The translations under genes were made by a program, and so were the position numbers. Below are positions 9,116 through 18,314 of a stretch of DNA of 64,000 nt, piece by piece; position 1 is the first letter of the stretch, and every line of letters starts with the position of its first letter. The notes under the pieces were generated by a model. It saw only the letters and a list, made by a program, of their open reading frames with translations, was not told where the DNA came from and searched no databases. Source of the stretch: Agromyces soli. Lineage in GTDB: Bacteria; Actinomycetota; Actinomycetes; Actinomycetales; Microbacteriaceae. The DNA lies in the NCBI RefSeq assembly GCF_022811605.1, contig NZ_CP094533.1:2666001-2730000 (forward strand), written 5' to 3'.

Positions 9116-9889
9116 TCAGCCGCGGGCGGTGAGCACGATGGGGTCGCCGTCGGTGATGGCGATCGTGTGCTCCGAGTGCGCGCCGCGCGAGCCGTCGGCG
9201 CTGCGGAGCGTCCAGCCGTCGGGGTCGGTGAAGATGCGGTCGGTCGTCTCGAGCCACCACGGCTCGATCGCGAGCACGAGGCCCGCTTTCAACGGCATGC
9301 CGCGGCCGGGGCGGCCGGAGTTCGGCACGTGCGGGTCGCCGTGCATGGTGCGGCCGACGCCGTGGCCGCCGAAGTCGGTGTTCACGAGGTAGCCGGAGGC
9401 CTTCGCGACGTCGCCGATCGCCCGGGAGATGTCGCCGATCCGGTTGCCGACGCGCGCGGCGTCGATGCCGGCGGCGAGCGCCTCCTCGGTGGTCGAGATG
9501 AGGCGGAGGTCCGCCTCTCGGGGCGTGCCGACGACGACGGAGATCGCGGAGTCGGAGACCCAGCCGTTGACGGAGGCGGCGAAGTCGAGGCTCAGCAGGT
9601 CGCCGTCGCGCAGCACGTAGTCGTGGGGGAGGCCGTGCAGCACCGCGTCGTTCACCGAGGTGCAGATGACCTTGCCGAACGGGCTCGCGCCGAAGGAGGG
9701 GTGGTAGTCGATGTAGCAGCTCTCGGCGCCGGCCTTGCGGATCATCTCGTGCGCGAGGGCGTCGAGCTCCAGCAGGTTCACGCCCGGCTTCGCCGCGGCG
9801 GAGGTGGCCTGCAGCACGCTGGCCACGAAACGCCCGGCCGGGCGCATCTCCTCGATCTCGGCGGGGGTCCTCAGTTCGATCACGATCAT
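9116..9889 (-). CDS. map: Methionine aminopeptidase, type I
   Basis: A 258-residue metalloenzyme that removes the initiator Met from nascent proteins. All five metal ligands can be placed: Asp in LDFA, Asp in VSDSA, His in GHGVGRTMHG, Glu in AIEPW and Glu in SEHTIA. The substrate-positioning His lies in HGLPHDYV. The start at 9889 (MIVIELRTPAE) is preferred over one at 9967 because TCGGAGAG precedes it at good spacing and type I enzymes begin here. It is convergent with trmD, 15 bp apart. Confidence 0.95.
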   Translation of the reverse strand: MIVIELRTPAEIEEMRPAGRFVASVLQATSAAAKPGVNLLELDALAHEMIRKAGAESCYIDYHPSFGASPFGKVICTSVNDAVLHGLPHDYVLRDGDLLSLDFAASVNGWVSDSAISVVVGTPREADLRLISTTEEALAAGIDAARVGNRIGDISRAIGDVAKASGYLVNTDFGGHGVGRTMHGDPHVPNSGRPGRGMPLKAGLVLAIEPWWLETTDRIFTDPDGWTLRSADGSRGAHSEHTIAITDGDPIVLTARG

Positions 9890-9993
9890 CCTCTCCGAGA
9901 CCATTCTGGCGGATGCCGCGGGCGCGGCTCGCCCGTCCAGTCTCCCGGCTCCGCCCTGAGTGAACACCCGGTGCGCTCACAGCGCCCCGAGGT

Positions 9994-9999
9994 TAGCCT
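9994..9999 (+). promoter_or_regulatory. -10 element TAGCCT, leaderless start
   Basis: TAGCCT ends six bases before the ATG at 10006; no ribosome binding site is present. Confidence 0.5.
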
Positions 10000-10005
10000 G
10001 TCGGC

Positions 10006-10506
10006 ATGCTCCTCAGGCGCCTCTTCTACCGCTGGCAGTTCGTCGCGGTGATCGCGCTGCCGCTCTGGCTCGTCGTCGGCTGGGCCTTCTTCGGCGCCGG
10101 TGGCTGGGGCACGCTCGGGCTCGTGATCACGGTGCCAGCGGCCTTCCTGACGCTGCTGGTCGTGGCGCTGCTCGTGAACGCCCGCCCGACCGCACGGTCC
10201 CAGCGCGCCGCCTCCTGGCTCGACGTCGGCGTCCTCGGCGCGTGGCACCTCGCGATCGTCGGCACCGGGTTCTACGGCGCCACGGCCACCCTGTTCAGCG
10301 TCCTCGCGATCATCGGCGCCGTCGCCGCGTTCTGGGCCGCCCTGTCGCAGCTCGTCGCCGACGGCTCCCGGCGGATGCGCGCCACGATGGCGGAGTTCGA
10401 GCGGCAGGCCGCCGCGCAGGGCGGGGGACCGGTGCCAGGGCCGCAGAAGCCGCCGTTCGACGACGGCGACGGCGACGTCATCATCGTCCACGAGATCCGC
10501 GACTGA
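10006..10506 (+). CDS. Small integral membrane protein of unknown function
   Basis: A 166-residue protein with four predicted membrane helices at about residues 10-30, 32-55, 75-95 and 97-117, joined by very short loops. The C-terminal 45 residues are cytoplasmic-looking, Gln/Pro-rich then acidic. I recognise no family motif. It stands between map (divergent) and rplS, with its own leaderless-type -10 box, so it is probably a single-gene unit. Confidence 0.7.
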   Translation: MLLRRLFYRWQFVAVIALPLWLVVGWAFFGAGGWGTLGLVITVPAAFLTLLVVALLVNARPTARSQRAASWLDVGVLGAWHLAIVGTGFYGATATLFSVLAIIGAVAAFWAALSQLVADGSRRMRATMAEFERQAAAQGGGPVPGPQKPPFDDGDGDVIIVHEIRD

Positions 10507-10545
10507 CCGCGAGCGGGTCCCCGCGGCATCCGCCGTCGTGCCGTG

Positions 10546-10704
10546 TTGGCGGGCGGCCCCGCGATCTGGCAGAATAGACGCTTGTGCCGCTGCTCGGCCC
10601 TGCCTCCGGGGAGCCTGCAATGCGCTTCATGCGCGAGGCGGCACCGCACTCGTATCAATTCTGATCCGCGTTCGACCGGTGGCGGGCGCAGAGAGCGAAC
10701 CATC
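10546..10704 (+). promoter_or_regulatory. rplS promoter and structured leader
   Basis: TTGGCG (10546-10551), an 18-bp spacer and CAGAAT (10570-10575) form a promoter with the same core, CTGGCAGAATAG, as the rpsP promoter. The leader of about 125 bases can fold with GTGCCGC (10584-10590) pairing GCGGCAC (10638-10644), enclosing smaller hairpins. Such leaders often bind their own ribosomal protein; here that is inference. Confidence 0.5.
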
Positions 10705-11052
10705 ATGCACATCCTCGACCACGTCGACGCCGCGAGCCTGAAGTCGGACATCCCCGACTTCCGCCCGGGCGACACCGTCAAGGTGCACGTCAACATCGTC
10801 GAAGGCACGCGCTCGCGCGTCCAGGTCTTCCAGGGCGTCGTCATCGGCCGCTCGGGCGAGGGCGTCCGCGAGACCTTCACGGTCCGCAAGATCAGCTTCC
10901 AGGTCGGCGTCGAGCGCAAGTTCCCGGTGCACTCCCCGATCATCGACAAGATCGAGATCGTCACCCGCGGTGACGTCCGTCGCGCGAAGCTCTACTACCT
11001 GCGCGAGCTCCGCGGCAAGAAGGCCAAGATCAAGGAGAAGCGCGAGAGCTGA
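10705..11052 (+). CDS. rplS: 50S ribosomal protein L19
   Basis: A 115-residue ribosomal protein at the 30S-50S interface. The start is ATG 10705 ([19 protein letters not shown]); the [19 protein letters not shown] and [14 protein letters not shown] segments are typical of L19. Frame continuing upstream to 10543 is leader, not protein. In many bacteria rplS follows trmD directly; here map and a membrane protein intervene and rplS has its own promoter. A strong terminator follows. Confidence 0.97.
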   Translation: MHILDHVDAASLKSDIPDFRPGDTVKVHVNIVEGTRSRVQVFQGVVIGRSGEGVRETFTVRKISFQVGVERKFPVHSPIIDKIEIVTRGDVRRAKLYYLRELRGKKAKIKEKRES

Positions 11053-11075
11053 ACCGCTCGCGTCGAAGCGCCTGT

Positions 11076-11120
11076 CCGAGCTCCCCGCCCCTACACTGGG
11101 ACGGGGAGCTCGGCGTTTTT
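11076..11120 (+). terminator. Rho-independent terminator after rplS
   Basis: CCGAGCTCCCCG (11076-11087) pairs perfectly with CGGGGAGCTCGG (11102-11113), a 12-bp stem followed by CG and five T (11116-11120). The loop holds TACACT (11091-11096), which could be a -10 box for lepB. Confidence 0.9.
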
Positions 11121-11143
11121 CCGAGCGAATGACACGGGGTTCC

Positions 11144-11893
11144 ATGACAGACGAGACGCAGTCCACCGCGACCACCGATGACCGCGGGCAGCAGAAGCCG
11201 GGCAGGAAGCGCGGGGTGCTGCTGTTCCTCCGCGATCTGCTGATCATCTTCATCGTCGCGGTGCTGGTGTCCTTCCTCATCAAGACGTTCCTGATCCGCT
11301 CGTTCTTCATCCCGTCGCAGTCGATGCAGCAGACGCTCGAGATCGACGACCGCATCATCGTCAACGAGCTCGTGCCCGACGTCGTGCCCCTCGAGCGCGG
11401 CGACGTCGTGGTCTTCCGCGACCCGGGCGGCTGGCTGCCCGTCCGCGAGGAGCCGCAGCAGCCGCCGCTCGTCGCCGCGGTCGATTGGTTCCTCGCCTTC
11501 GTCGGGCTCTCCGCGCCCGATTCGAACGACCACCTGGTGAAACGGCTCATCGGGCTTCCTGGGGATCACGTGGTCTGCTGCAACGCGCTCGGCCAGATGA
11601 GCGTCAACGGCGTTCCGCTCGACGAACCGTACGTGGCGCTGCCGCCGGGGGACACCCGGGTCTCCCGAGACGATTTCGACGTCACGGTGCCGGAGGGCTC
11701 GCTCTGGGTGATGGGCGACAACCGGTACAACTCGAAGGACAGCCGATACAACGGCGACACCCCGCTCAAGGGCTTCGTCCCGGTGGACAACGTGGTCGGG
11801 CGCGCCTTCGTGGTCAGCTGGCCGCTGTCGCGCTGGGCGTGGCTCGGCAACTACCCGGAGGTCTTCGCCGGCGTCGACGAGGGCTCGGGCTGA
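11144..11893 (+). CDS. lepB: Signal peptidase I
   Basis: A 249-residue membrane protease that cleaves signal peptides of secreted proteins at the outer face. A Lys/Arg-rich cytoplasmic start is followed by one membrane helix (about 27-48). The catalytic Ser is in IPSQSMQQTL near residue 60 and the general-base Lys in VKRLIGLPGDHV near 132; box E, GDNRYNSKDSR, lies near 190. The start at ATG 11144 is weakly supported by GGGG; ATG 11129 would add five residues. The stop overlaps the rnhB start (ATGA), so the pair is coupled. Confidence 0.95.
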   Translation: MTDETQSTATTDDRGQQKPGRKRGVLLFLRDLLIIFIVAVLVSFLIKTFLIRSFFIPSQSMQQTLEIDDRIIVNELVPDVVPLERGDVVVFRDPGGWLPVREEPQQPPLVAAVDWFLAFVGLSAPDSNDHLVKRLIGLPGDHVVCCNALGQMSVNGVPLDEPYVALPPGDTRVSRDDFDVTVPEGSLWVMGDNRYNSKDSRYNGDTPLKGFVPVDNVVGRAFVVSWPLSRWAWLGNYPEVFAGVDEGSG

Positions 11894-12582
11894 TGGCCGC
11901 CGCCGCACCCACGATGCGATTCGAGCGGGAGCTGTTCGACGGCGGCGCCGAGATCGTCGTCGCCTGCGACGAGGTCGGTCGTGGCGCGCTGGCCGGACAG
12001 GTCGCCGTCGGGGTCGTCGTCGTCGACGCGGGGATGCGGCGGATGCCGGCCGGACTGCGCGACTCGAAGCTGCTCGCCGAGCCCAAGCGCGAGCTCCTCG
12101 CGCCGAGGGCCGCGGCCTGGGTGCGCGCCTCCGCCGTCGGCGAGGCGAGTGCCGCCGAGATCGACGAGCTCGGCATCATGGCGTGCCTCGGGCTGGCCGG
12201 GGCGCGTGCCTTCGCCGCCGTACGGGAGCTCGTCGACGTGCCCTTCGGCTCGCCGCTCGTGCTCGACGGCAACTACGACTGGCTGAGCCAGGCGATCGAG
12301 CATCGCGCCAGGGTCATCACGCGCATCAAGGCCGACCGCGACTGCGCCTCGGTGTCGGCGGCGTCGGTCATCGCGAAGGTCCATCGCGACCGGGCGATGC
12401 GGGCGGCGCACGTCGACTGGCCCGTTTACGGCTGGGACGAGAACAAGGGGTACTCCTCGCGGGCGCACTTCGAGGCGATCGCGGAGCACGGCCCGAGCGA
12501 GCTGCACCGCCGCACCTGGCTCCACGATCGTTCGCGCGAGGCGGAACCTGACGCCGCGCTCTTCGAGCTCGGCGTAGGATGA
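11893..12582 (+). CDS. rnhB: Ribonuclease HII
   Basis: A 229-residue enzyme that cuts RNA in RNA-DNA hybrids, including single ribonucleotides misincorporated in DNA. Active-site motifs are CDEVGRGALAG near residue 25, DSKLL near 56, the LDGNYDW region near 125 and ASVIAKVHRD near 157. The start overlaps the lepB stop by one base and the order lepB-rnhB-DUF2469-yraN-comM-dprA is a well-known actinobacterial arrangement. Confidence 0.95.
   Translation: MAAAAPTMRFERELFDGGAEIVVACDEVGRGALAGQVAVGVVVVDAGMRRMPAGLRDSKLLAEPKRELLAPRAAAWVRASAVGEASAAEIDELGIMACLGLAGARAFAAVRELVDVPFGSPLVLDGNYDWLSQAIEHRARVITRIKADRDCASVSAASVIAKVHRDRAMRAAHVDWPVYGWDENKGYSSRAHFEAIAEHGPSELHRRTWLHDRSREAEPDAALFELGVG
12575..12580 (+). 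promoter_or_regulatory. -10-like TAGGAT before the DUF2469 gene
   Basis: TAGGAT overlaps the end of rnhB and ends eight bases before the ATG at 12589; it may give a separate short-leader transcript. Confidence 0.35.
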
Positions 12583-12588
12583 TCTGCG

Positions 12589-12912
12589 ATGGATGAAGAC
12601 GAGTTCGACGACTACGACCGAGAGGTCGAGCTGGCCCTGTACCGCGAGTACCGCGACATCGTGTCGCAGTTCCAGTACGTGGTCGAGACCGAGCGCCGCT
12701 TCTACCTCGCCAACGAGGTGGAGCTGGTCCGCCGCGACACCGAGCACGACTTCTACTTCGAGCTGACGATGAAGGACGTCTGGGTCTGGGACGTCTACCG
12801 CGCCGACCGCTTCGTGAAGAGCGTGCGCGTGCTGACCTTCAAGGACGTCAACATCGAGGAGCTCGCCGCGCGCGAGTTCGAGCTGCCCAAGGAACTCGCG
12901 CTCGACGAGTAG
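12589..12912 (+). CDS. DUF2469 family protein
   Basis: A 107-residue acidic, aromatic-rich soluble protein. The pattern DEDEFDDYDREVELALYREYRD near the start and the VWVWDVYR segment near 65 identify the actinobacteria-specific DUF2469 family, almost always found between rnhB and yraN. No membrane segment, signal or catalytic motif is visible and its role is unknown. Confidence 0.9.
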   Translation: MDEDEFDDYDREVELALYREYRDIVSQFQYVVETERRFYLANEVELVRRDTEHDFYFELTMKDVWVWDVYRADRFVKSVRVLTFKDVNIEELAAREFELPKELALDE

Positions 12913-13023
12913 TCCGCGCTCCTCCGCAGCTGTCGCGGTGAGCGGCGCCCTCTCCACCGATCCGCCCGGCCCCGACGTGCACGCACCGATGGTTCGCGAC
13001 GCTGGGTCGCGGAGGTGGTGCGG

Positions 13024-13380
13024 ATGTCCCACAACGCAGAACTCGGACGCCTCGGCGAAGATCTCGCCGCGGCGCACCTGGAGGCGCGAGGCTTCCGGCT
13101 GATCGAACGCAACTGGCGGTGCAGGCACGGCGAGATCGACGTCGTCGCCGCGCACCGTGCGTGCACGGTGTTCATCGAGGTGAAGACGCGCGCGGGCGAC
13201 CGCTTCGGCCATCCGTTCGAGGCGATCACGGCGGCGAAGCTCGCCCGGCTCCGTCGCCTCGCGGCGATGTGGTGCGAGGCGAAGGGCGCGGCCGCGGGGC
13301 CGCCGCGCATCGATGCGGTCGCGGTGCTGGTCAGGCCGGGCGAGGCCGCCGTCATCGAGCATCTCGAAGGCATCGGCTGA
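13024..13380 (+). CDS. YraN/UPF0102 family nuclease-like protein
   Basis: A 118-residue protein with the endonuclease-like core of the UPF0102 family: GEDLAAAHLEARGFRLIERNWR, then GEIDVVA and FIEVKTR, the acidic and Lys residues of the PD-(D/E)xK fold. GGAGG at 13011-13015 lies eight bases from ATG 13024, which fixes this start over GTG 13015. It overlaps comM by one base (TGATG). Position beside comM and dprA suggests a role in handling incoming or recombining DNA, but the family has no firmly established function. Confidence 0.9.
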   Translation: MSHNAELGRLGEDLAAAHLEARGFRLIERNWRCRHGEIDVVAAHRACTVFIEVKTRAGDRFGHPFEAITAAKLARLRRLAAMWCEAKGAAAGPPRIDAVAVLVRPGEAAVIEHLEGIG

Positions 13381-14921
13381 TGCCGGTCGCGCGCACCCGG
13401 TCCGTGGCGCTGCTCGGGCTCAGCGGGTCCATCGTCGAGGTCGAGGCCGACCTCGGCAGCCAGCTCCCGGCGTTCCTCGTGATCGGCCTGCCCGACGCCG
13501 CCATCGGCGAGTCGCGGGAGCGCGTCCGGGCGGCCGCGGCCAATTCCGGATGCCCTCTGCCGGCGCGCCGGCTCACGGTCAACCTCTCGCCGGCCACGCT
13601 TCCGAAGCACGGCTCGGGCTTCGACCTGGCGATCGCGATCGCCTGCCTCGCGGCAGCCGGTCGCCTCGACCCGGGCTCCGCGGGAGCGCTCGTGCACCTC
13701 GGTGAGCTCGGCCTGGACGGCCGCCTGCGCCCGACCGACGGCGTGCTGCCTGCGGTGCTCGCCGCGCGGCGGGCCGGCGTCCAGCGCGTCATGGTGCCCG
13801 CGGCGAACGCCGCCGAGGCGTCGCTCGTCGGCGGCATCGAAGTGGTCGGGGTGGCCTCCCTCGCCGAAGCGGTCTCCTGGCACGGCGGCGATGTCGAGGT
13901 GGTCGCCGTCGACCCGGTCCTCGCCGCGCAACCGCTGGAACCGCCCCTCGTCCATTCCGGCGACCTCGCGGACGTCGTGGGCAATCCCGAGGCGGTGGCG
14001 GCGCTCATCGCGGCCGCGGCCGGCGGGCATCATCTGGGGCTCTACGGACCGCCCGGCGCCGGCAAGACGATGCTGGCCTCGCGCCTGCCGGGCATCCTCC
14101 CGGACCTCGGCCTCGACCAGTCGCTCGAGGTCGCGTCCCTGCGCTCGTTGTCCGGGCTCGGGGTCGGCGGGCTCTCGACGAGGCCGCCCTTCGAGGCACC
14201 GCACCACACCGCGAGCGCGGCGTCGATCATCGGCGGCGGCGGTCGGCTCATCCGGCCCGGCGCGGCAGCGCGAGCCTCGCACGGCGTGCTCTTCCTCGAC
14301 GAGGCGCCGGAGTTCCCCACCTCCGTGCTCGACGTGCTCCGGCAGCCGCTCGAGTCCCGATCGATCTCGATCCACCGGGCGAGCGCGATCGCCTCGTTCC
14401 CGGCGAGCTTCCAGCTGGTGCTGGCGGCCAATCCCTGCCCGTGCGGGCAGTGGTCGCCGAAGGGCGAGGCCTGCACCTGCGCGCCGAGCGTGAAGCGGCG
14501 GTACCTCTCGCGCATCTCCGGCCCCCTGCGGGACCGGCTCGACCTCGAACTGTGGGTGCCCAGGCTGACGACGACGGCGACGAGCGAGGGCGCAGCCGGG
14601 CGCGTCTCCAGCGCCGAGGCCCGCCGCCGGGTCGAGCTCGCCCGAGCGGTCGCGGCCGAGCGATATCGGCAGACCCCGTGGCGCACCAACGCGGAGGTGC
14701 CCAGGCCGTGGCTTCGCGGAGCCGGTGGCATGCACCCGGGATCCCGGGCGACCGTCGCCATCGATCGGGCGCTCGAACGCGGCGGGCTCACGATGCGCGG
14801 CTACGACAAGGTGCTGCGGCTCGCCTGGACGCTCGCCGACCTCGACGGCGCCGGGGTGCCCGACGGCGAGCACGTCGGGCAGGCGAACGTGTTGCGAAGG
14901 GCCCCGCTGTGGGCGGCCTGA
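13380..14921 (+). CDS. ComM/YifB family AAA+ ATPase
   Basis: A 513-residue Mg-chelatase-like AAA+ protein. An N-terminal ribosomal S5-like fold (residues 1-170) is followed by the ATPase with Walker A GPPGAGKTM near 223 and Walker B LFLDEAPEF near 306, and a C-terminal Mg-chelatase domain. The cysteine pattern CPCGQW...CTC near 355-370 may bind metal. In Haemophilus and Vibrio ComM is a helicase driving branch migration during natural transformation; homologues also occur in species not known to be competent. Start ATG 13380 overlaps the yraN stop. Confidence 0.93.
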   Translation: MPVARTRSVALLGLSGSIVEVEADLGSQLPAFLVIGLPDAAIGESRERVRAAAANSGCPLPARRLTVNLSPATLPKHGSGFDLAIAIACLAAAGRLDPGSAGALVHLGELGLDGRLRPTDGVLPAVLAARRAGVQRVMVPAANAAEASLVGGIEVVGVASLAEAVSWHGGDVEVVAVDPVLAAQPLEPPLVHSGDLADVVGNPEAVAALIAAAAGGHHLGLYGPPGAGKTMLASRLPGILPDLGLDQSLEVASLRSLSGLGVGGLSTRPPFEAPHHTASAASIIGGGGRLIRPGAAARASHGVLFLDEAPEFPTSVLDVLRQPLESRSISIHRASAIASFPASFQLVLAANPCPCGQWSPKGEACTCAPSVKRRYLSRISGPLRDRLDLELWVPRLTTTATSEGAAGRVSSAEARRRVELARAVAAERYRQTPWRTNAEVPRPWLRGAGGMHPGSRATVAIDRALERGGLTMRGYDKVLRLAWTLADLDGAGVPDGEHVGQANVLRRAPLWAA

Positions 14922-16252
14922 GCAACGCCGTGACCGCGGCGCTTGACCGCGCCGAGTCGCTCGTGGCAGTGATGCGACCCCCATCGCACGCCTCGGCGGC
15001 GCACGCCGGGCCCGCGCCGCTCGGTCCCACGCCGGCAGACGCCGCGTCGCGCGCGCTGCTGGGCGTCCTGGCGGAGCCCGGCGACGGCACCCTCGGCGCG
15101 CTCGTCGCGTCGCTCGGCGCACCGGCGGCCGCCGAGTTCATCGCCAGCGAGCGCACGGTGGGCGAGGTGTTCCGTGCCCAGCCGGGACTCGCGCTCGATC
15201 CGGGCGCCCGCGCCGTCGAGGACGGGCTCGATCGGTGGCGCCAGCGTCTCGCCCCGGATCCGTTCCTGCGCTCGCTCGAACAGGCCGAACGGCTCGGAGC
15301 CCGCATGCTCGTCCCCGGCGACGACGGCTGGCCCGACCGGCTCGACGACCTCGGCCCGCACGCGCCGCTGGTGCTCTGGGTGCGCGGCGACCCGCGACTG
15401 GTCGCCGCCCGGCCGAGCATCGCCGTCGTCGGGGCTCGCGCGGCGACGGGCTACGGCGAGCAGCTCGCCCTCGAGACCGCGACCGGGCTCGTCGATCGGG
15501 GCTGCACGATCGTCTCCGGCGGGGCCTACGGCATCGACGGCGCGGCGCACCGTGCGGCACTGCGGCGCGGGGGAGCGACGGTCGCCGTGCTCGCCGGCGG
15601 GCCCGATCGGCTCTACCCTCAGGGCCACGCAGCGCTGCTCGGCGAGATCGTCGAGCGCGGGGCGGTGGTCTCCGAGCTGCCCTGCGGGGCTGCACCGACC
15701 AAGTGGCGGTTCCTCGCACGCAACCGGGTCATCGCCGCGCTGAGCGACGCGGTCGTCGTGGTCGAGGCCGGGTGGCGTTCCGGCGCCCTCAACACGGCGC
15801 ATCACGCGGCGTCGCTGGGTCGCCCGGTCGGCGTAGTGCCCGGACCGGTGACGAGCCCGGCATCCGCCGGCTGCCATCGCCTGCTGCGCGAGCAGGAGGC
15901 GGTCTGCGTCACCGACGCCGCCGAGGCGGCGGAACTGCTCGGCCGGGGCGGCGAGACGATGCTGGAGCCGCAGGTCGACGCGGCGCTGCAGATTGATGCG
16001 GGCACGCTGAGCGGCGGCGTGAGCGGGGCCGCGGGCCGGAGCGGGGCGCCAGGGTCGCAGGCCGTCCCCGCCGGACTCCGCGACGTCGAGATCCGGCTGC
16101 TCGATGCGATGAGCGTCCGGGCGCCGCGCAGCGTCGCCGAGCTCGCGGCGCGCGCCGGGCTCGAGCCGTCGCGCGCCCTCGGCGCACTCGGCACGCTCGA
16201 CGCCCTCGGGCGGGTGCGGCGCACCACCGACGGCTGGCTCATCCGTCGATGA
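14909..16252 (+). CDS. dprA: DNA-processing protein DprA
   Basis: A 447-residue protein that binds incoming single-stranded DNA and loads RecA. The Rossmann-fold core contains SGGAYGIDGAAHRAAL near 205 and FLARNRVIAALSDAVVVVEA near 265; a C-terminal winged-helix region (about 385-447) starts at DVEIRLLDAM. The N-terminus has about 60 low-complexity Ala/Pro residues before the SAM-like domain. GTG 14909, overlapping comM by 13 bases and preceded by GAAGG, is the likely start; ATG 14972 is the alternative. Confidence 0.92.
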   Translation: MGGLSNAVTAALDRAESLVAVMRPPSHASAAHAGPAPLGPTPADAASRALLGVLAEPGDGTLGALVASLGAPAAAEFIASERTVGEVFRAQPGLALDPGARAVEDGLDRWRQRLAPDPFLRSLEQAERLGARMLVPGDDGWPDRLDDLGPHAPLVLWVRGDPRLVAARPSIAVVGARAATGYGEQLALETATGLVDRGCTIVSGGAYGIDGAAHRAALRRGGATVAVLAGGPDRLYPQGHAALLGEIVERGAVVSELPCGAAPTKWRFLARNRVIAALSDAVVVVEAGWRSGALNTAHHAASLGRPVGVVPGPVTSPASAGCHRLLREQEAVCVTDAAEAAELLGRGGETMLEPQVDAALQIDAGTLSGGVSGAAGRSGAPGSQAVPAGLRDVEIRLLDAMSVRAPRSVAELAARAGLEPSRALGALGTLDALGRVRRTTDGWLIRR

Positions 16253-16334
16253 AGGCGACTCCTCCCGACCACGCCGAGGCTGCGCCGGGCGGTGGCAGAG
16301 GTCCGCCGTAGGCTGTGCCCTGGAGGCCAGACGG

Positions 16335-17231
16335 ATGCAACTCGGCAGATACCCGGCAGCGCACACGACGATCGCGCACCTGAGCGATACGCACCTGCTC
16401 GCCGGCGGCGCACCGCTCGGCGGCGCGGCCGACACGGTCGCGGCGCTCGCTCACGCCGTCGAGCAGCTCGATCGGCTCGGCACCGGCGTCGACGCGATCG
16501 TCGTGACCGGTGACATCGCGGACCTCGGCGAGCCGGACGCCTATCGGCTGGCACGCGCCGCGCTCGAGCCGCTCGCGAATCGTTCCCACGCCGAGCTCGT
16601 CTGGGTGATGGGCAACCACGACGAGCGCGAGCCGTTCGCCGCCGAGCTGCTCGATCTCGCCGCGACGCGCGAGCCGCTGCACCGGGTGGTCGAGCTCAAC
16701 GGGGTTCGCATCGTCTCCTTCGATGTCTCGGTACCCGGCTGGCACCACGGCGCGATCGACGAGGAGCGCGCGGCCTGGCTCGCCGAGGTGCTGTCCACGC
16801 CCGCGCCCCGCGGCACCGTGCTCGCGGTGCACCATGCGCCGATCCCGACGCCGATCGCGGTGATGGACGTGCTCGAGCTGCAGGGCCAGGAGCGGCTCGC
16901 CGAGGTGCTGCGGGGGAGCGATGTGCGGCTGATCCTCGGCGGGCATCTGCACTATCCGAGCAGCGGGAGCTTCGCGGGCATCCCCGTGTCGATCGCCGGT
17001 GCGACCGCGTACGCCCTCGACGTCAGCGCCCCGCCGCGCGAGCTGCAGGGGGTCGACGGCGGGCGATCCTTCTCCCTCGTGCAGCTCTTCGACGACGGAC
17101 ACCTCGTCTCCGTGGCCCCGGTCGGCCCGAACCCGGTGATCTCCCGCTTCGACGCCGAGTTCGTCGACGACCTGTCGAGGCTCGACCCGCCGGCGAGGCT
17201 CGAGCGATTCTCGCGCAAGCGAACCGGGTGA
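16335..17231 (+). CDS. Metallophosphoesterase, CpdA-like
   Basis: A 298-residue calcineurin-type phosphoesterase. The metal-binding motifs are present in order: LSDTHLL near residue 16, VVTGDIAD near 57, GNHDER near 93, VHHAP near 165 and GGHLHYPS near 207. The overall form resembles class III cyclic nucleotide phosphodiesterases (CpdA), but several phosphodiester substrates are possible. GGAGG at 16322-16326 sets the ATG at 16335. It lies 4 bp before xerC. Confidence 0.85.
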   Translation: MQLGRYPAAHTTIAHLSDTHLLAGGAPLGGAADTVAALAHAVEQLDRLGTGVDAIVVTGDIADLGEPDAYRLARAALEPLANRSHAELVWVMGNHDEREPFAAELLDLAATREPLHRVVELNGVRIVSFDVSVPGWHHGAIDEERAAWLAEVLSTPAPRGTVLAVHHAPIPTPIAVMDVLELQGQERLAEVLRGSDVRLILGGHLHYPSSGSFAGIPVSIAGATAYALDVSAPPRELQGVDGGRSFSLVQLFDDGHLVSVAPVGPNPVISRFDAEFVDDLSRLDPPARLERFSRKRTG

Positions 17232-17235
17232 CGCG

Positions 17236-18270
17236 GTGAGTCCGCTCGGCGCCGCGATCGAGGAGTATCTCGCCCATCTCCGTGATGAGCGCCGCTACTC
17301 CGTGCACACGGTCGCGGCATATGCCGCCGACCTGAACGACCTCGCCCGCTTCGCGGACACCCGCGACGCGGCAACGGCAACGGCGGTAGCGCAGCCTGCG
17401 GACGACCGCCCCGGGCTCGGCGCCGAGCTCGAGCTCGCCCTGCTCCGGGACTGGCTGTGGGACGGAGACCAGCGGGGCCTCGCTCGCGCGACGCTGGCCA
17501 GGCGGGCGGCGAGCGCCCGGGGATTCGCCGCCTGGCTCGCCACGAGCGGCCGCGCGACGAGCGACGCCGGCGCCAGGCTCCGCGCCCCGAAACCGCAACG
17601 CACCCTCCCTCGCGTGCTCACCCGCGACGCCGCCGACGGCCTGCTCGCCGAGCTCGAGCAGGCCGCCGCCGAAGGCGAGCCGAACGCCCTGCGCGATCAC
17701 GCTGTCGTGGAACTGCTCTACGCGGCCGCGCTGCGCGTCTCCGAGCTCGTCGGCCTCGATCTCGACGACCTCGACCGCTCCAATCGCACCGTACGGGTGC
17801 TGGGCAAGGGGGCGAAGGAACGGGTGGTGCCGTACGGGGTCCCGGCCGCGCACGCCCTCGACCGCTACCTCGAGATCGGCCGCCCGGCGCTGCTCGCGCG
17901 GGCCGCGGCGAGAGCGGAGCTGCCCGCGGCTGGATCGCCCGCCGGCGGAGGACGGCGCACCGCATCCGCCCGGCGCACGCCGCTCGACCGTGGCCACGCC
18001 GTGTTCCTCGGGGCGCGGGGCGGCCGGCTGAACGCCAGGAGCGTGCACCGCCTCGTCGCCGGCCTGCTCGCCGAAGTGCCGGGCGGCGGGCCCGCCGGGC
18101 CGCACGCCTTCCGGCACACGGCGGCGACCCACCTGCTCGACGGCGGGGCAGAGCTGCGGGCGGTGCAGGAGTTCCTGGGGCACGCGAGCCTCGGCACGAC
18201 CCAGATCTACACGCACGTCTCGGCCGAACGGCTGAAGCAGAGCTATCGAACCGCCCACCCGCGGGCCTGA
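17236..18270 (+). CDS. xerC: Tyrosine recombinase, XerC-like
   Basis: A 344-residue site-specific recombinase; with XerD it resolves chromosome dimers at dif. The N-terminal SAM-like core-binding domain covers about 1-125. Catalytic residues are visible: Arg in [10 protein letters not shown] near 168, HAFRHT near 290, the His of GHASLGTTQ near 316 and the nucleophilic Tyr of IYTHV near 325. Compared with compact XerC proteins there are insertions near residues 45-70 and 220-250 rich in Ala/Gly/Arg. GTG 17236 is the start. Location among housekeeping genes argues against a phage integrase. Confidence 0.9.
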   Translation: MSPLGAAIEEYLAHLRDERRYSVHTVAAYAADLNDLARFADTRDAATATAVAQPADDRPGLGAELELALLRDWLWDGDQRGLARATLARRAASARGFAAWLATSGRATSDAGARLRAPKPQRTLPRVLTRDAADGLLAELEQAAAEGEPNALRDHAVVELLYAAALRVSELVGLDLDDLDRSNRTVRVLGKGAKERVVPYGVPAAHALDRYLEIGRPALLARAAARAELPAAGSPAGGGRRTASARRTPLDRGHAVFLGARGGRLNARSVHRLVAGLLAEVPGGGPAGPHAFRHTAATHLLDGGAELRAVQEFLGHASLGTTQIYTHVSAERLKQSYRTAHPRA

Positions 18271-18314
18271 ACCCGGCACGCGGCCCGGCGGGGTCAGGCG
18301 CAGCGTGGGCGGCG

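Noticed and set aside
11091-11096. TACACT in the rplS terminator loop as the lepB promoter
   Set aside because: The box is plausible but has no -35 and lies within a stable stem-loop; I kept the terminator and only mention the box.
17236-18270. Tyrosine recombinase as a sign of a prophage or genomic island
   Set aside because: No att repeats, phage genes or change in composition surround it, and the position beside dprA among housekeeping genes fits chromosomal XerC.
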